From Clostridium manihotivorum (lineage in GTDB: Bacteria; Bacillota; Clostridia; Clostridiales; Clostridiaceae): 64,000 nt of DNA. Shown here one piece after another: positions 34,786 to 43,631 of this stretch. The position numbers and the translations under genes were made by a program. The notes beneath the pieces were generated by a model. It had not been told where the DNA came from. It ran no database searches and saw nothing but the letters and a program-made list of their open reading frames with translations. The stretch is from positions 5,039,776 through 5,103,775 of the forward strand of contig NZ_CP025746.1 of NCBI RefSeq assembly GCF_004015185.1, in the 5' to 3' direction. How positions within the stretch are numbered: the first letter of the stretch is position 1; every line of letters starts with the position of its first letter.

Positions 34786-34829
34786 AAAAAAATACCTATA
34801 TAGTAATTTATAAAACTACTACATAGGTA
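34786..34829 (-). terminator. Terminator of the sensor operon
   Basis: On the minus strand ACCTATGTAGTA and TACTATATAGGT form the stem and TTTTTTTGTC follows. It separates the regulatory operon from the transporter operon. Confidence 0.8.
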
Positions 34830-34887
34830 CTGTTATAGATTATTTGCCCTCTAGCTTTAATCAAGTTACCTCATGGATAAACAGTAC

Positions 34888-34956
34888 TATAGGGAACCTT
34901 TATGAAAACTTAATTTATAACAAGTATAAATTAATAGGTGAAGTTGGTTCCCTATA
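34888..34956 (+). repeat. Family Q palindromic element, short copy E
   Basis: The outer arms TATAGGGAACC and GGTTCCCTATA are perfectly complementary. Copy G has GGGTTCC/GGAACCC at the same place, a compensatory difference. Inside are ACTTAATTTATA and TATAAATTAATAGGTGAA with only about 5 nt between, so the apical stem present in other copies is deleted while pairing is preserved. It lies between yesN and the terminator at 34786. Confidence 0.65.
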
Positions 34957-34992
34957 TATAAAGTTGTACTATGGAGCTGCTATAGCCAAGGT

Positions 34993-36252
34993 CTATCTTC
35001 TAAATTCTGTAGGACTTTGTCCCTCGTACTTTTTAAAAACCTTACTAAAGTAATTTGGATCATTATAACCTACAGAAAAACAAACTTCTTTTATACTTTT
35101 TGAATTATCTCTAAGCATTTCTTTAGCCTTTTTTATCCTAACTATATTTATATAATCTGAAAAGTTACACCCTACCACCTCTTTAAAGGTTCTGCTGAAA
35201 TGATAACAGCTCAAGTTAAACTTTGCAGCTACAGTATCTAGATCAAGCTCCTCCACCATATTATCAATTATATATTTTTCTATATCTTTAAATAGACTTA
35301 ATTTATTACTATCTACATTATGTCCACTATCATTTTGATTTTCCTTAATGTTATCAATATGCGTAATATTACTATCACCTCTTTTATCTAAGGAAGCACA
35401 AGCTTCCTTATAAGAAATATAAATGTCAGAAAGTCCAGTGTAGCACCTACCTATTCCTACATTTATAGGAAGCTCAAATAATCTTTTTACTTCTTTTCTT
35501 ATATCAACTGCAAGCTTTACAACTGTAATCTTCTTATCTTCATCACTACGATCCATAGGAGCCTCTATAAAGTACACCAATTCCTTAGTAAACCTATAAG
35601 TTCCGATGGCTCTATACTTCAAATTAATATATCCTTTAATATACTCTCCAATCTTTTTCTTAGTTTGATTATTACAAAGTCCAGTATTATCATCTATTTC
35701 TATCACCATAGAGCAGGTATTCTCAAAGGTCAAGTTTAGATAATCCTTATACATCTGTTCATCTATGGCTTCAAAAGTATTACTTAATATATAGTAGCTT
35801 AGTTCATTTTCCATGGCTGAAATCAAATTGTTGAGTTTTTCTGCATTCTCAATTTCGCTTTTTCTCTTGGCTTTTTCCTTATCCACATAAGTTATAGCTT
35901 TTCTTATTTTGTCCACAAGCTCTAATCTTCCAAAGGGCTTTAGTATATACTCCTTAACATTATTTTTAACAGCCTCAACTGCAAAATCAAAGTAGTCATA
36001 AGCAGTTAGTATTATGAAATAAGTATTAGGAAGAGATCTTTTTATCTCTTCGATAGCAATAATTCCATTTATTCCAGGCATTTTTATATCAGTTATAACT
36101 ATATCTGGTCTATATTGCTCAGATATTTCAATAGCTTCTCTACCATTACGAGCCTCAAACACCTCAAGCTTATTACCGAATTCCCCATTTAGAATACTTA
36201 TAATAGCTTCCCTATCATACTTTTCATCGTCAGCTATAAGAAGTTTTACCAT
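34993..36252 (-). CDS. YesN-type AraC-family response regulator
   Basis: This 419-residue regulator is phosphorylated by the kinase encoded 2 bp upstream. The receiver domain (1-120) has D8, D9 and D55 in DIVITDIKMPG and lysine in LKPFG. A middle region (about 150-300) is poorly conserved. The C-terminal AraC domain (about 315-418) has two helix-turn-helix units, including LDTVAAKFNLSCYHFSRTFK and the end SVGYNDPNYFSKVFKKYEG. In the described XylFII-LytS/YesN system the equivalent protein activates the adjacent xylFGH-like transporter operon; the same is expected here. Confidence 0.88.
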   Translation of the reverse strand: MVKLLIADDEKYDREAIISILNGEFGNKLEVFEARNGREAIEISEQYRPDIVITDIKMPGINGIIAIEEIKRSLPNTYFIILTAYDYFDFAVEAVKNNVKEYILKPFGRLELVDKIRKAITYVDKEKAKRKSEIENAEKLNNLISAMENELSYYILSNTFEAIDEQMYKDYLNLTFENTCSMVIEIDDNTGLCNNQTKKKIGEYIKGYINLKYRAIGTYRFTKELVYFIEAPMDRSDEDKKITVVKLAVDIRKEVKRLFELPINVGIGRCYTGLSDIYISYKEACASLDKRGDSNITHIDNIKENQNDSGHNVDSNKLSLFKDIEKYIIDNMVEELDLDTVAAKFNLSCYHFSRTFKEVVGCNFSDYINIVRIKKAKEMLRDNSKSIKEVCFSVGYNDPNYFSKVFKKYEGQSPTEFRR

Positions 36253-36254
36253 GT

Positions 36255-37724
36255 CTACATCAACTCCTTTTTAGGAATTTTTAAATAGATTTTTGTACCT
36301 AGCCCCTTTTTACTTTCTATGGAGAATAAGTTTTTCTCATCGTAAAGCAGCTCCAGCCTGTTAATTACACTCTTTATCCCCATTCCAGTAGTATGTCCAA
36401 TATGTTCACCAGAATTTTCTTCTGAACTTATCCTAGTTAGAGTTTCTTCATCAATCCCACAACCGCTATCTTCAATACGTACCATTGTATACTCATCCTC
36501 TTCATATATAAATATTCCTATATTACCTCCCTCTTCCTTAGGTTCTATGCCATGTATAAAAGCATTTTCCACAAAAGGTTGGAGTGTCATGCCAGGAACC
36601 TTTACTTTCGACAAATCAATTTTAAAATCCAGTATAAATGTAACTCTATCATCATATCTAACCTTTTGTATGAATATATATTGCTTTACCAAATCTATTT
36701 CTTCCTTTAAAGTCGCATTTCTTTCCATCATAGTTAGGCTGTATCGTAGAATTCCAGCTACAGATTTTATAAGCTCTTCGGTAGTAGCTGCATTTTCTTT
36801 TATGGCTGTTTGATTTATACAATTTAGAGTGTTAAATAAGAAGTGGGGATTTATTTGTGACTGAAGTACTTTTAATTGACTTAATTTTAGTGCATTTTCA
36901 TATTTTAGTATGGTTATTTCATCATCTATTACTTTACGTTCAAGCTCCGCATTTCTCTTTATAGAACTTATATATATATTTATATCCTTTGTCATGCTGT
37001 TAAAGGCTTCTGATAATAAGTCCAATTCATATATACCTGTGTTTTCTCCTTCAACAAGCTCAAAATCACCATTAGCAACCTTCTTAGAAGCCTTAACTAA
37101 CTGTTTCAATTTTAAACTTATATTTTTTATAAAAAACAATGTAGATAAGGAACTTATAAGCAAAGCAAGAACAATATATAGAATTATTATCTTGTTTATA
37201 TTTCTTTCCTTCACTTCATAGTTCTTATAAATACTGTCGTTATAACTTATATAACTGTCAGTTAGATTAGTTATATAAATATTGCAGTAAGACTGAACCT
37301 CCTTGGCAGAAACATAGTGATCATAATAGGTGTCTATAGGTCCTCGATTTCCGTAGAGTTCTATGGTTTTATCTCCCTCAGCCTTATAACTGTAAAGGGT
37401 ATTTATCAAATCTCTTAAAATATATTGACTTTCAACATCAGAAATCTCCTTAAGAGAATTGACCTTACTTAATGCCTCGTCCAAATATCTTTCATAATCA
37501 TTTTTACACTGTCCATTATTAGTCTGAATATATTTATTAAAGTTATCCGCTGACTCACTAAGAAGATTTTTTATTTCATTTATTGTATTTAACTTGCTTA
37601 GCATTATGGAATAATTATCATTTATTTTTCTATTAGTAAATACTGCGGTTATATTACTTGTAGCTAAAGGCACAATAATAATGAGAGCAAAAATAATGAA
37701 TTTTCTCCTTAAACTATTCTTCAT
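36255..37724 (-). CDS. LytS/YesM-type sensor histidine kinase
   Basis: This membrane kinase of about 489 residues belongs to the HPK8 group. ATG 37724 lies 9 nt after AAGGAG; the frame extends further upstream to 37775 but that part overlaps the previous gene. Two membrane segments (about residues 10-28 and 175-195) bracket an extracellular helical region. A HAMP domain and then QSQINPHFLFNTLNCI follow, with the phosphorylated His, and an ATPase domain with QPFVENAFIHGI and GMGIKSVINRL. In C. beijerinckii the homologous kinase pairs with a membrane-anchored xylose-binding protein, encoded here immediately upstream. Confidence 0.88.
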   Translation of the reverse strand: MKNSLRRKFIIFALIIIVPLATSNITAVFTNRKINDNYSIMLSKLNTINEIKNLLSESADNFNKYIQTNNGQCKNDYERYLDEALSKVNSLKEISDVESQYILRDLINTLYSYKAEGDKTIELYGNRGPIDTYYDHYVSAKEVQSYCNIYITNLTDSYISYNDSIYKNYEVKERNINKIIILYIVLALLISSLSTLFFIKNISLKLKQLVKASKKVANGDFELVEGENTGIYELDLLSEAFNSMTKDINIYISSIKRNAELERKVIDDEITILKYENALKLSQLKVLQSQINPHFLFNTLNCINQTAIKENAATTEELIKSVAGILRYSLTMMERNATLKEEIDLVKQYIFIQKVRYDDRVTFILDFKIDLSKVKVPGMTLQPFVENAFIHGIEPKEEGGNIGIFIYEEDEYTMVRIEDSGCGIDEETLTRISSEENSGEHIGHTTGMGIKSVINRLELLYDEKNLFSIESKKGLGTKIYLKIPKKELM

Positions 37725-37728
37725 CCTT

Positions 37729-38697
37729 CTACTCTCCTTGCTTTTTCTTATATGAGTCAATATTATTTTTATCAACTACTTGTACATCAGTTAAATTTAT
37801 TTTGTTTACTTTCTTTCCTTCTAATATGTCCATTGTCATGTTTACTGAATTGTATCCCATAAGATACGGTTTCTGTACAATACTTGAAGAGATAACACCG
37901 GATTCAATAAGCTGAAGAGTCTCAGGTAAGTCATCAAAAGCTACTATCTTTACTTTTCCTACAAGTCCAAGACTTGATACTGCCTTAGCTGCACCTACTC
38001 CATCAAGTGCTGAGGTACAAAATAATGCTTTTATATTATAATTACTAGTCAAAATCTTCTTAGCAGCCAGCTCCGCTTCTAGAAGATAGGAGTCAGAGGA
38101 TTCTATACTTACTATATTGAGCTTAGAGTTGTCATTTATATACTTTTTAAACCCTTCTACTCTTTCTTTTTGATTAGTTACCTCTTTTCCACCTATGACT
38201 ATGCCTATGTTTCCTTCTGTACCTATTTGTCTTATCATTTCTTTTGCTCCTTCAGTTCCAGCACCTATATTATCTGTACCAATATATGCTAAACGTTTAC
38301 TTTCCTGAGCATCTGAATCAATGGTTAAAATAGGTATTCCACTATCAACAACCTTGTTAATTACTGAATTATACTTATTCTCCTCCTGCACATAAGTTAT
38401 TATGCCACTAACCTTTGCTGCATAAGCCATATTAATAAGCTTAAGCCCTTCATCCACATTGGCGTAGTCAGGTCCTTCAACCTTTACAACTGCATTTCTT
38501 TCCTTCGCTGCCTTTTCCGCTCCATTCTTTATATATTGCCAGTAAGGATTAGACTTTACATGGCAAATAAGTACTATCTCTGGTTTTATTTGCGCTCTCT
38601 CAGTAGCAGGCTCTCGAAAGATTCCCAAAAGTATAAAATTGAATATTCCGAAAATTATTACTATAATCAAATACTTCAACCTATAGATATACTTCAT
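37729..38697 (-). CDS. Membrane-anchored sugar-binding protein of a three-component sensor (XylFII-like)
   Basis: This 322-residue periplasmic-binding-protein-like sensor has an uncleaved-looking N-terminal membrane segment (about residues 7-26) and no lipobox. The binding domain begins IVLICHVKSNPYWQYIKNGA, with IGTDNIGAGTEGAKEMI (about 153-169) and KIVAFDDLPETLQLIESG near the end. It lies 4 bp upstream of the LytS-like kinase start codon. In the described D-xylose system XylFII binds sugar and controls LytS dimerisation. The ligand here is inferred from gene order only. GGAGGAAAA precedes ATG 38697. Confidence 0.85.
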   Translation of the reverse strand: MKYIYRLKYLIIVIIFGIFNFILLGIFREPATERAQIKPEIVLICHVKSNPYWQYIKNGAEKAAKERNAVVKVEGPDYANVDEGLKLINMAYAAKVSGIITYVQEENKYNSVINKVVDSGIPILTIDSDAQESKRLAYIGTDNIGAGTEGAKEMIRQIGTEGNIGIVIGGKEVTNQKERVEGFKKYINDNSKLNIVSIESSDSYLLEAELAAKKILTSNYNIKALFCTSALDGVGAAKAVSSLGLVGKVKIVAFDDLPETLQLIESGVISSSIVQKPYLMGYNSVNMTMDILEGKKVNKINLTDVQVVDKNNIDSYKKKQGE

Positions 38698-38952
38698 AGC
38701 TTTTCCTCCTTATTGATATTCTGAAGATACTCTGCTACAACTAAAATATACATGCTTATTATATAATATATTACAAAATATGTATATTAAAATTATAACT
38801 TTATATCAAAATAACACCAGTAATAATTTGCTCTAGTAAAAATATGCATTCTTATCATTTTATTTATTCGAAATTTTCTGAATAAATGTTTTTTTATATA
38901 TTATTTTGTAGTAAAATAAATATATAAAATCACTTAAACAGGAGATGATATC

Positions 38953-39330
38953 ATGAAGATAAAAAGTATATTAAAGTCCAACACTAAAGCACTTATAGTA
39001 AACGATGACATAGACAAAGCATTAAAGATAATGGATGAACTTAACCTAAATGGTATGCCTGTAGTCGATGAAAATAACACACTAGTTGGAATGGTAGTAA
39101 AGGCTGATATCTATAGATTTATGATAACCCCTGGTCACTACGAAAACTGTCCTGTAGACTGGGTTATGTCAAATTCTGTTATTCTAGCTCAAGCTAATGA
39201 AGATGTTGAAGTTGTAGCCAAGCGCTTAAGGAAAAATGATATTATCTCTATGCCTGTAGTTGAAAATGATAAACTTTTAGGTATAGTAACCATTGAAGAT
39301 TTGTTAGATTATTATATGGATCTAGAATAG
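38953..39330 (+). CDS. CBS-domain pair protein
   Basis: This 125-residue protein consists of two CBS domains (about 1-60 and 65-125), a Bateman module that usually binds adenosine nucleotides or S-adenosylmethionine. The paired motifs GMPVVDENNTLVGMVVKADI and SMPVVENDKLLGIVTIEDLL are clear. No catalytic domain is attached, so it probably regulates a partner protein that cannot be identified from context. GGAGATGATATC precedes the ATG. It is a single-gene unit followed by a terminator. Confidence 0.88.
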   Translation: MKIKSILKSNTKALIVNDDIDKALKIMDELNLNGMPVVDENNTLVGMVVKADIYRFMITPGHYENCPVDWVMSNSVILAQANEDVEVVAKRLRKNDIISMPVVENDKLLGIVTIEDLLDYYMDLE

Positions 39331-39373
39331 TCATAATCTATTGTAGTATTACTTTAAAGTACATAATAATTAG

Positions 39374-39460
39374 TAAAAACTCACTGAAACCAATTATTCA
39401 GTGAGTTTTTTGTACAGCTGTCTTTTTGAGCATATGTGAAGCAGCTCTGCCACGCTAAAT
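39374..39460 (+). terminator. Terminator of the CBS gene with a decayed family R tail
   Basis: AAAAACTCACTGAA and TTCAGTGAGTTTTTT form the terminator (39374-39411). It is followed by a diverged tail, GTGAAGCAGCTCTGCCACGC, and then TTTTTTTACTGTCTACC, in the same order as the tail and trailing sequence of the element at 4636-4752. Confidence 0.65.
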
Positions 39461-39610
39461 AACTTTTTTTACTGTCTACCATGAATATCTGTAATAATAC
39501 CTTGAAATTACTTGGTTTACCTAGGAAAAAATTTTATACTTTCTTACGAAAAAACTTTTGCATTATACTTTTGTGATGGATTTTGGGTTCATTGTGGATT
39601 ACTATAAGGT

Positions 39611-39647
39611 AAAAAAATGACTTCTAAGCAACTTAGAAGTCATTTTT
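39611..39647. terminator. Terminator facing the esterase gene
   Basis: AAAAAAATGACTTCTAAG and CTTAGAAGTCATTTTT form a near-perfect stem with A and T runs on both sides, about 95 bp past the stop codon of the gene at 39741. It can act in both directions. The rest of this 410-bp gap has no other recognisable feature. Confidence 0.75.
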
Positions 39648-39740
39648 CAATCTGATGCAGTGTCTTCAATAATTTATAGAAGGGTAATGCAATCATATTA
39701 TATATATATTGTTGTAATATTATTCTTTATGCTAGTCTTA

Positions 39741-40655
39741 TTAGTATTTAAGACTTGAGGTTTGCCATGTTGCAACGTTTATGCTTGGTCTTGTTATATA
39801 CTTAGCCCAACGTGCATCACCATCTAGATATGTTTTTTGGAAAGCTAGTGATATAACTGCAACATTAGGGCTAGCATATGTTGGGGTTGTCCAACTAAAA
39901 TGATCTGCTGATGCAACTTCATATATTATCTTAGGAACTCCTACTGGTATATTGCTATAAACACCAATTGATTGTCCCATTCCACCTAAATAGGTCATAT
40001 CCATTGCACCATTCATTATAAGCGTTGGACATTTAGTATTCACTCCTCTAGAGTTCATATCCATAGCACTGAGGTTATGCCCAGCCAAAGTCATTGCTGT
40101 TTTTAACCCTGGATATTCTGCTGAGTTTATCCAAGTTGCTCCACCTCCCATAGACCAGCCCATAGCTCCAATTCTATCTGTAGCTAATTTTCCGTAAAGC
40201 GGGCTGCCAATACGAGTATTTTCTGCTTTTAAAGTATTTAAAATTGTTTTTTGCTGAGCAGCTCTAGACTCAACTGTATCATAGATTGTTGTTGTATCAA
40301 AAGTTACTAACACAATGCCATGACTAGCAAAAAATGGTCCCCATGCTGCAAGTGCAATTTGTGTTGCTGTATAAGGAGGACAATATACTAAAGCTGAAAA
40401 TGGAGCTATAGCTTTATAGCTAGTTGGATAATATACTGTTGCACCTCCTGTTGAATAACTAGTTGGTAAACTGTACGTACTATATGAATATGGACCATTT
40501 CCGGTGTATGCACCTGGTACTTCGTCACTACGGACTATTGGCGCTGAAGCAGCTAAAGCCGTTATAGGTTGTACACCAAATTCACTAACAACTAGAACTG
40601 ACAGCATAATCATAAGTGAAGCTAAAACTTTTCTAAGTGAAGTTATCTTTCTCAT
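39741..40655 (-). CDS. Secreted alpha/beta hydrolase resembling cutinases and PET hydrolases
   Basis: This predicted exported serine esterase has 304 residues. ATG 40655 follows AGGGGGAAGA, and the signal peptide probably ends near ALAAS (34-38). The mature part tracks the bacterial cutinase/PET-hydrolase family over its length: ATVYYPTSY, PPYTATQ (Y95 at the oxyanion position), WGPFFASHGIVLVTFDT, SPLYGK, GWSMGGGA with nucleophile S168, NGAMDM with D219 and SADHF with H252. The catalytic triad is complete. The Trp that stacks on aromatic substrate in Ideonella PETase is replaced (AGHN near 191-194), and only two cysteines remain, so the usual disulfides are absent. An AraC regulator gene lies upstream. 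The natural substrate is unknown and could be any ester polymer or lipid. Confidence 0.85.
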   Translation of the reverse strand: MRKITSLRKVLASLMIMLSVLVVSEFGVQPITALAASAPIVRSDEVPGAYTGNGPYSYSTYSLPTSYSTGGATVYYPTSYKAIAPFSALVYCPPYTATQIALAAWGPFFASHGIVLVTFDTTTIYDTVESRAAQQKTILNTLKAENTRIGSPLYGKLATDRIGAMGWSMGGGATWINSAEYPGLKTAMTLAGHNLSAMDMNSRGVNTKCPTLIMNGAMDMTYLGGMGQSIGVYSNIPVGVPKIIYEVASADHFSWTTPTYASPNVAVISLAFQKTYLDGDARWAKYITRPSINVATWQTSSLKY

Positions 40656-40814
40656 CTCTCTTCCCCCTATATAAATATTTTTAAGTAATACAATAGTCAC
40701 CTACTTTTTGTATTACTGTTTTTTACAAGTGAAATTGTATACGATTATTTTATATAGTTGTATATTAATTTACTAAAATGTTGAAAAAACATACCGAATT
40801 GACTTCAAAACCTA

Positions 40815-40848
40815 ACAAAAAATACCACAGCGAAATCGCTGTGGTATC
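40815..40848 (-). terminator. Terminator of the AraC regulator gene
   Basis: ATACCACAGCGA and TCGCTGTGGTAT form a perfect 12-bp stem, with TTTTTTGTTAGG following on the minus strand. It separates the regulator from the esterase gene downstream. Confidence 0.85.
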
Positions 40849-40899
40849 TTTACTAATAACATTAATATACGGTTTAAATTATATTTATAATCAACATAA

Positions 40900-41859
40900 C
40901 TATGAGTTTTCTCTATACTCTCTTGGAGTAACCCCGTATTTTTCTTTAAATATCTTATAGAAATATGTAGGATTTTCATAGCCTATCAAATCTATTATTT
41001 CTACGATCGAATACTCTGTAAATTTTAGAAGCTCTACAGCCTTACTAAGTTTTTTCTCCTGAAGCAATTCCTTAAAAGTCATCTTTGTATGCTTTTTAAT
41101 AAGCTTACTAAGCTTATAATGAGGCTGATTTAATTTTTTTGAAAGCTCAAATAGATTTGCATCCTTATAATGTTTATCTATGTATTTAAGACTCTGAATA
41201 ATTAAAAGCTTATCATAATTGTTAGCTGAGTAGGTTTCAATGTCCTTAGATCTCTTTACCAACTCAACTAATAGCAAGCCAACCAAAAGCTTAATTGTGG
41301 CTTTACTCATGATGGAAGGCTCATAAAGCTCAGTTATTATTTTCTCTGCAAGCTCCTGAATATGTTTCTTTTCAGCTACCTTAAAATACAAGTATTCTCC
41401 CTCACTATAGTCTTTATATAAGGTAGTAAGGAGAAACTTACTTATTATATTCTCATCATCTAATAAGGTTATTATGTAATCAAAAAACTCTGGCTTTATT
41501 ATAAAATTTATTATTATATCCTCTTCGCTAGATGCTTCTATCTCATGAGTTATATATTGATTTAGAAAAATCAATTCTCCTTGCTTTAAAGTAATCTTCT
41601 TATCATCAATAGTCTGAGTTAACTTTCCCTCATAAACGTAATTGAACTCTATATAATTATGTTTATGTTTAGGAAAATCTACAAAACGAGTGTGTCTTCT
41701 AATATCAATAAGCTCACCAGCTTGAAGAAGTTTTTTACTATCTATTATAAACTCTCCATCATCAGTATATAAACTCTTATTTACTGTCTCTTCACCGTTT
41801 AATATCTTTTCTTCTTCTTCTGTTAAGGCTATGAGCCTTTGATAAATATCTTTCCTCAA
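40900..41859 (-). CDS. AraC-family transcriptional regulator with N-terminal cupin
   Basis: This regulator of about 319 residues has a cupin-like ligand domain (about residues 45-150, with DFPKHKHNYIEFNYVYEG and LKQGELIFLNQYITHEI) and a C-terminal AraC DNA-binding domain (about 215-317, ending IDLIGYENPTYFYKIFKEKY). I prefer the TTG start at 41859 because GGAGG lies 5 nt before it; an in-frame ATG at 41892 has no ribosome site. Such proteins usually respond to a sugar or other carbon source. It is encoded upstream of the secreted hydrolase on the same strand, but a terminator separates them, so a regulatory link is only a guess. Confidence 0.83.
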   Translation of the reverse strand: MRKDIYQRLIALTEEEEKILNGEETVNKSLYTDDGEFIIDSKKLLQAGELIDIRRHTRFVDFPKHKHNYIEFNYVYEGKLTQTIDDKKITLKQGELIFLNQYITHEIEASSEEDIIINFIIKPEFFDYIITLLDDENIISKFLLTTLYKDYSEGEYLYFKVAEKKHIQELAEKIITELYEPSIMSKATIKLLVGLLLVELVKRSKDIETYSANNYDKLLIIQSLKYIDKHYKDANLFELSKKLNQPHYKLSKLIKKHTKMTFKELLQEKKLSKAVELLKFTEYSIVEIIDLIGYENPTYFYKIFKEKYGVTPREYRENS

Positions 41860-42066
41860 AGTTTCCTCCTGCTTACATAGGTTAATTTTCATTTATATTA
41901 AAGACGCTCTAAATAAGAGTACCTTCAAAACAATTTTCTATTTTAACTAAAATATAACTTTAACATTAATACTACTTTAGATAATTATATCATCTATTTA
42001 GTTACACCTCTATGTAAAGTTAATATATACTATTTTTGATGTCTTAACCTCCTTATAATCATATAG

Positions 42067-42110
42067 AAAAAACATGCATACTTAAGGATATTCCCTAATA
42101 TGCATGTTTT
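42067..42110 (-). terminator. Terminator of the gltBD operon
   Basis: AAAAACATGCATA and TATGCATGTTTT form a 12-bp stem shortly after the gltD stop codon; A and T runs flank both sides. Confidence 0.8.
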
Positions 42111-42128
42111 CTTAAATTTTTATATTTA

Positions 42129-43613
42129 CTAAACCAGTGTAGTATCACCAGCTAAGAACTTGTCAACTTCTCTTGCACAAGCTCTTCCTTCGTTTATAGC
42201 CCAAACCACTAGACTTTGTCCCCTTCTCATGTCTCCACAAGAGAACACTTTTTCCACATTGGTTTGGAACTTTCCGTACTGAGCTTTTACATTAGTTCTG
42301 CCGTCAGTTTCTACTTGAAAACTGTCTACTACATACTTTTCAGCTCCAACGAACCCCATGGCAAGAAGCACCATGTCTGCTTTCCATACCTTCTCAGACC
42401 CTTCAACTTCTTTTGGAATAAAGGACCCTTTTTCGTTTTTTTCCCAATTTACGTTAACTGTTTTTACTGCTGTTAAGTTCCCGTCCTCATCTCCAATAAA
42501 CTCTTTTACTGTAATTAAGAATTCTCTTGGATCTTTTCCGTATAAATCAGCATATTCTTCTTGACCGTAGTCCACCTTATGAATCCTAGGGTATTGAGGC
42601 CATGGATTAAGTTCTGTTCTTTGCTCTGGTGATTTTCCCATTATCTCAAACTGTACTAAGGAGTTGCAGTTATGTCTTAAACTAGTAGCTACGCAGTCTG
42701 TACCTGTATCTCCTCCACCGATTACTATAACATCTTTGCCTTCAGCGGAAATATAGTTTTTATCTGCTAGATTAGAATCTAATAAACTCTTAGTTGTAGC
42801 TCTTAGGAAATCCACTGCATAGTGAATTCCCTTAAGCTCTCTTCCCTTAGCATTCAAGTCTCTAGGATTGGAAGAACCACAAGCTAGTACAACAGAATCG
42901 TACTTTCCTAATAGCTCTTTAGCATCTATATTCTCTCCTACATTAGCGTTTGTTATAAAGCTTACGCCCTCTTCCTTCATGATATTAACTCTTCTATCTA
43001 TGACAGCCTTATCTAGCTTCATATTTGGAATACCATACATAAGAAGTCCGCCAACTCTATCATTTTTTTCATATACAGTTACATTATACCCACTCTTATT
43101 AAGCTGATCTGCACAAGCAAGTCCAGCTGGACCTGAACCGATTATCGCAACAGTTTTATCCAATCTTACCTTAGGAGGATTAGCTTTTATAAGTCCCTCT
43201 TCAAAGGCTCTTTCAATAATAGATCGTTCATTTTCCTTAATAGATATTGCTGGTCCGTTAATTCCTGCAGTACATGCTGATTCACATGGAGCTGGACACA
43301 CTCTGCCTGTGAATTCTGGAAAATTATTTGTCTTAAGCAGTCTCTCAACAGCTTTTTTCCAATTGCCTTTATATATCAAATCATTCCATTCAGGTATAAG
43401 ATTATTAACTGGACATCCAGATACCATTCCGTTTATCATTATTCCTGACTGACAGAATGGTATGCCGCAATCCATACATCTAGCCCCTTGTACTTGCTGT
43501 TCCTCTTTGGAAAGAGGAGCTACAAACTCATTGTAATCTTTTAATCTTTCCTTTGGTTTTTTCTTTGCTGAAACTTTCCTATCATATTCTAAAAAACCTG
43601 TTGGCTTTCCCAT
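42129..43613 (-). CDS. gltD: Glutamate synthase (NADPH) small subunit
   Basis: This FAD and Fe-S subunit takes electrons from NAD(P)H and passes them to the large subunit for glutamate synthesis. The 494-residue protein has N-terminal cysteine clusters (CMDCGIPFC at about 41-49, then CPVNN, CPAPCESAC) for 4Fe-4S centres, an FAD site IIGSGPAGLACADQL (about 155-169) and an NADPH site GGGDTGTDC (about 294-302). It lies 18 bp downstream of gltB in the same operon. GAGGAGGGG precedes ATG 43613. Confidence 0.94.
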   Translation of the reverse strand: MGKPTGFLEYDRKVSAKKKPKERLKDYNEFVAPLSKEEQQVQGARCMDCGIPFCQSGIMINGMVSGCPVNNLIPEWNDLIYKGNWKKAVERLLKTNNFPEFTGRVCPAPCESACTAGINGPAISIKENERSIIERAFEEGLIKANPPKVRLDKTVAIIGSGPAGLACADQLNKSGYNVTVYEKNDRVGGLLMYGIPNMKLDKAVIDRRVNIMKEEGVSFITNANVGENIDAKELLGKYDSVVLACGSSNPRDLNAKGRELKGIHYAVDFLRATTKSLLDSNLADKNYISAEGKDVIVIGGGDTGTDCVATSLRHNCNSLVQFEIMGKSPEQRTELNPWPQYPRIHKVDYGQEEYADLYGKDPREFLITVKEFIGDEDGNLTAVKTVNVNWEKNEKGSFIPKEVEGSEKVWKADMVLLAMGFVGAEKYVVDSFQVETDGRTNVKAQYGKFQTNVEKVFSCGDMRRGQSLVVWAINEGRACAREVDKFLAGDTTLV

Positions 43614-43631
43614 TATTACCCCTCCTCTTTC

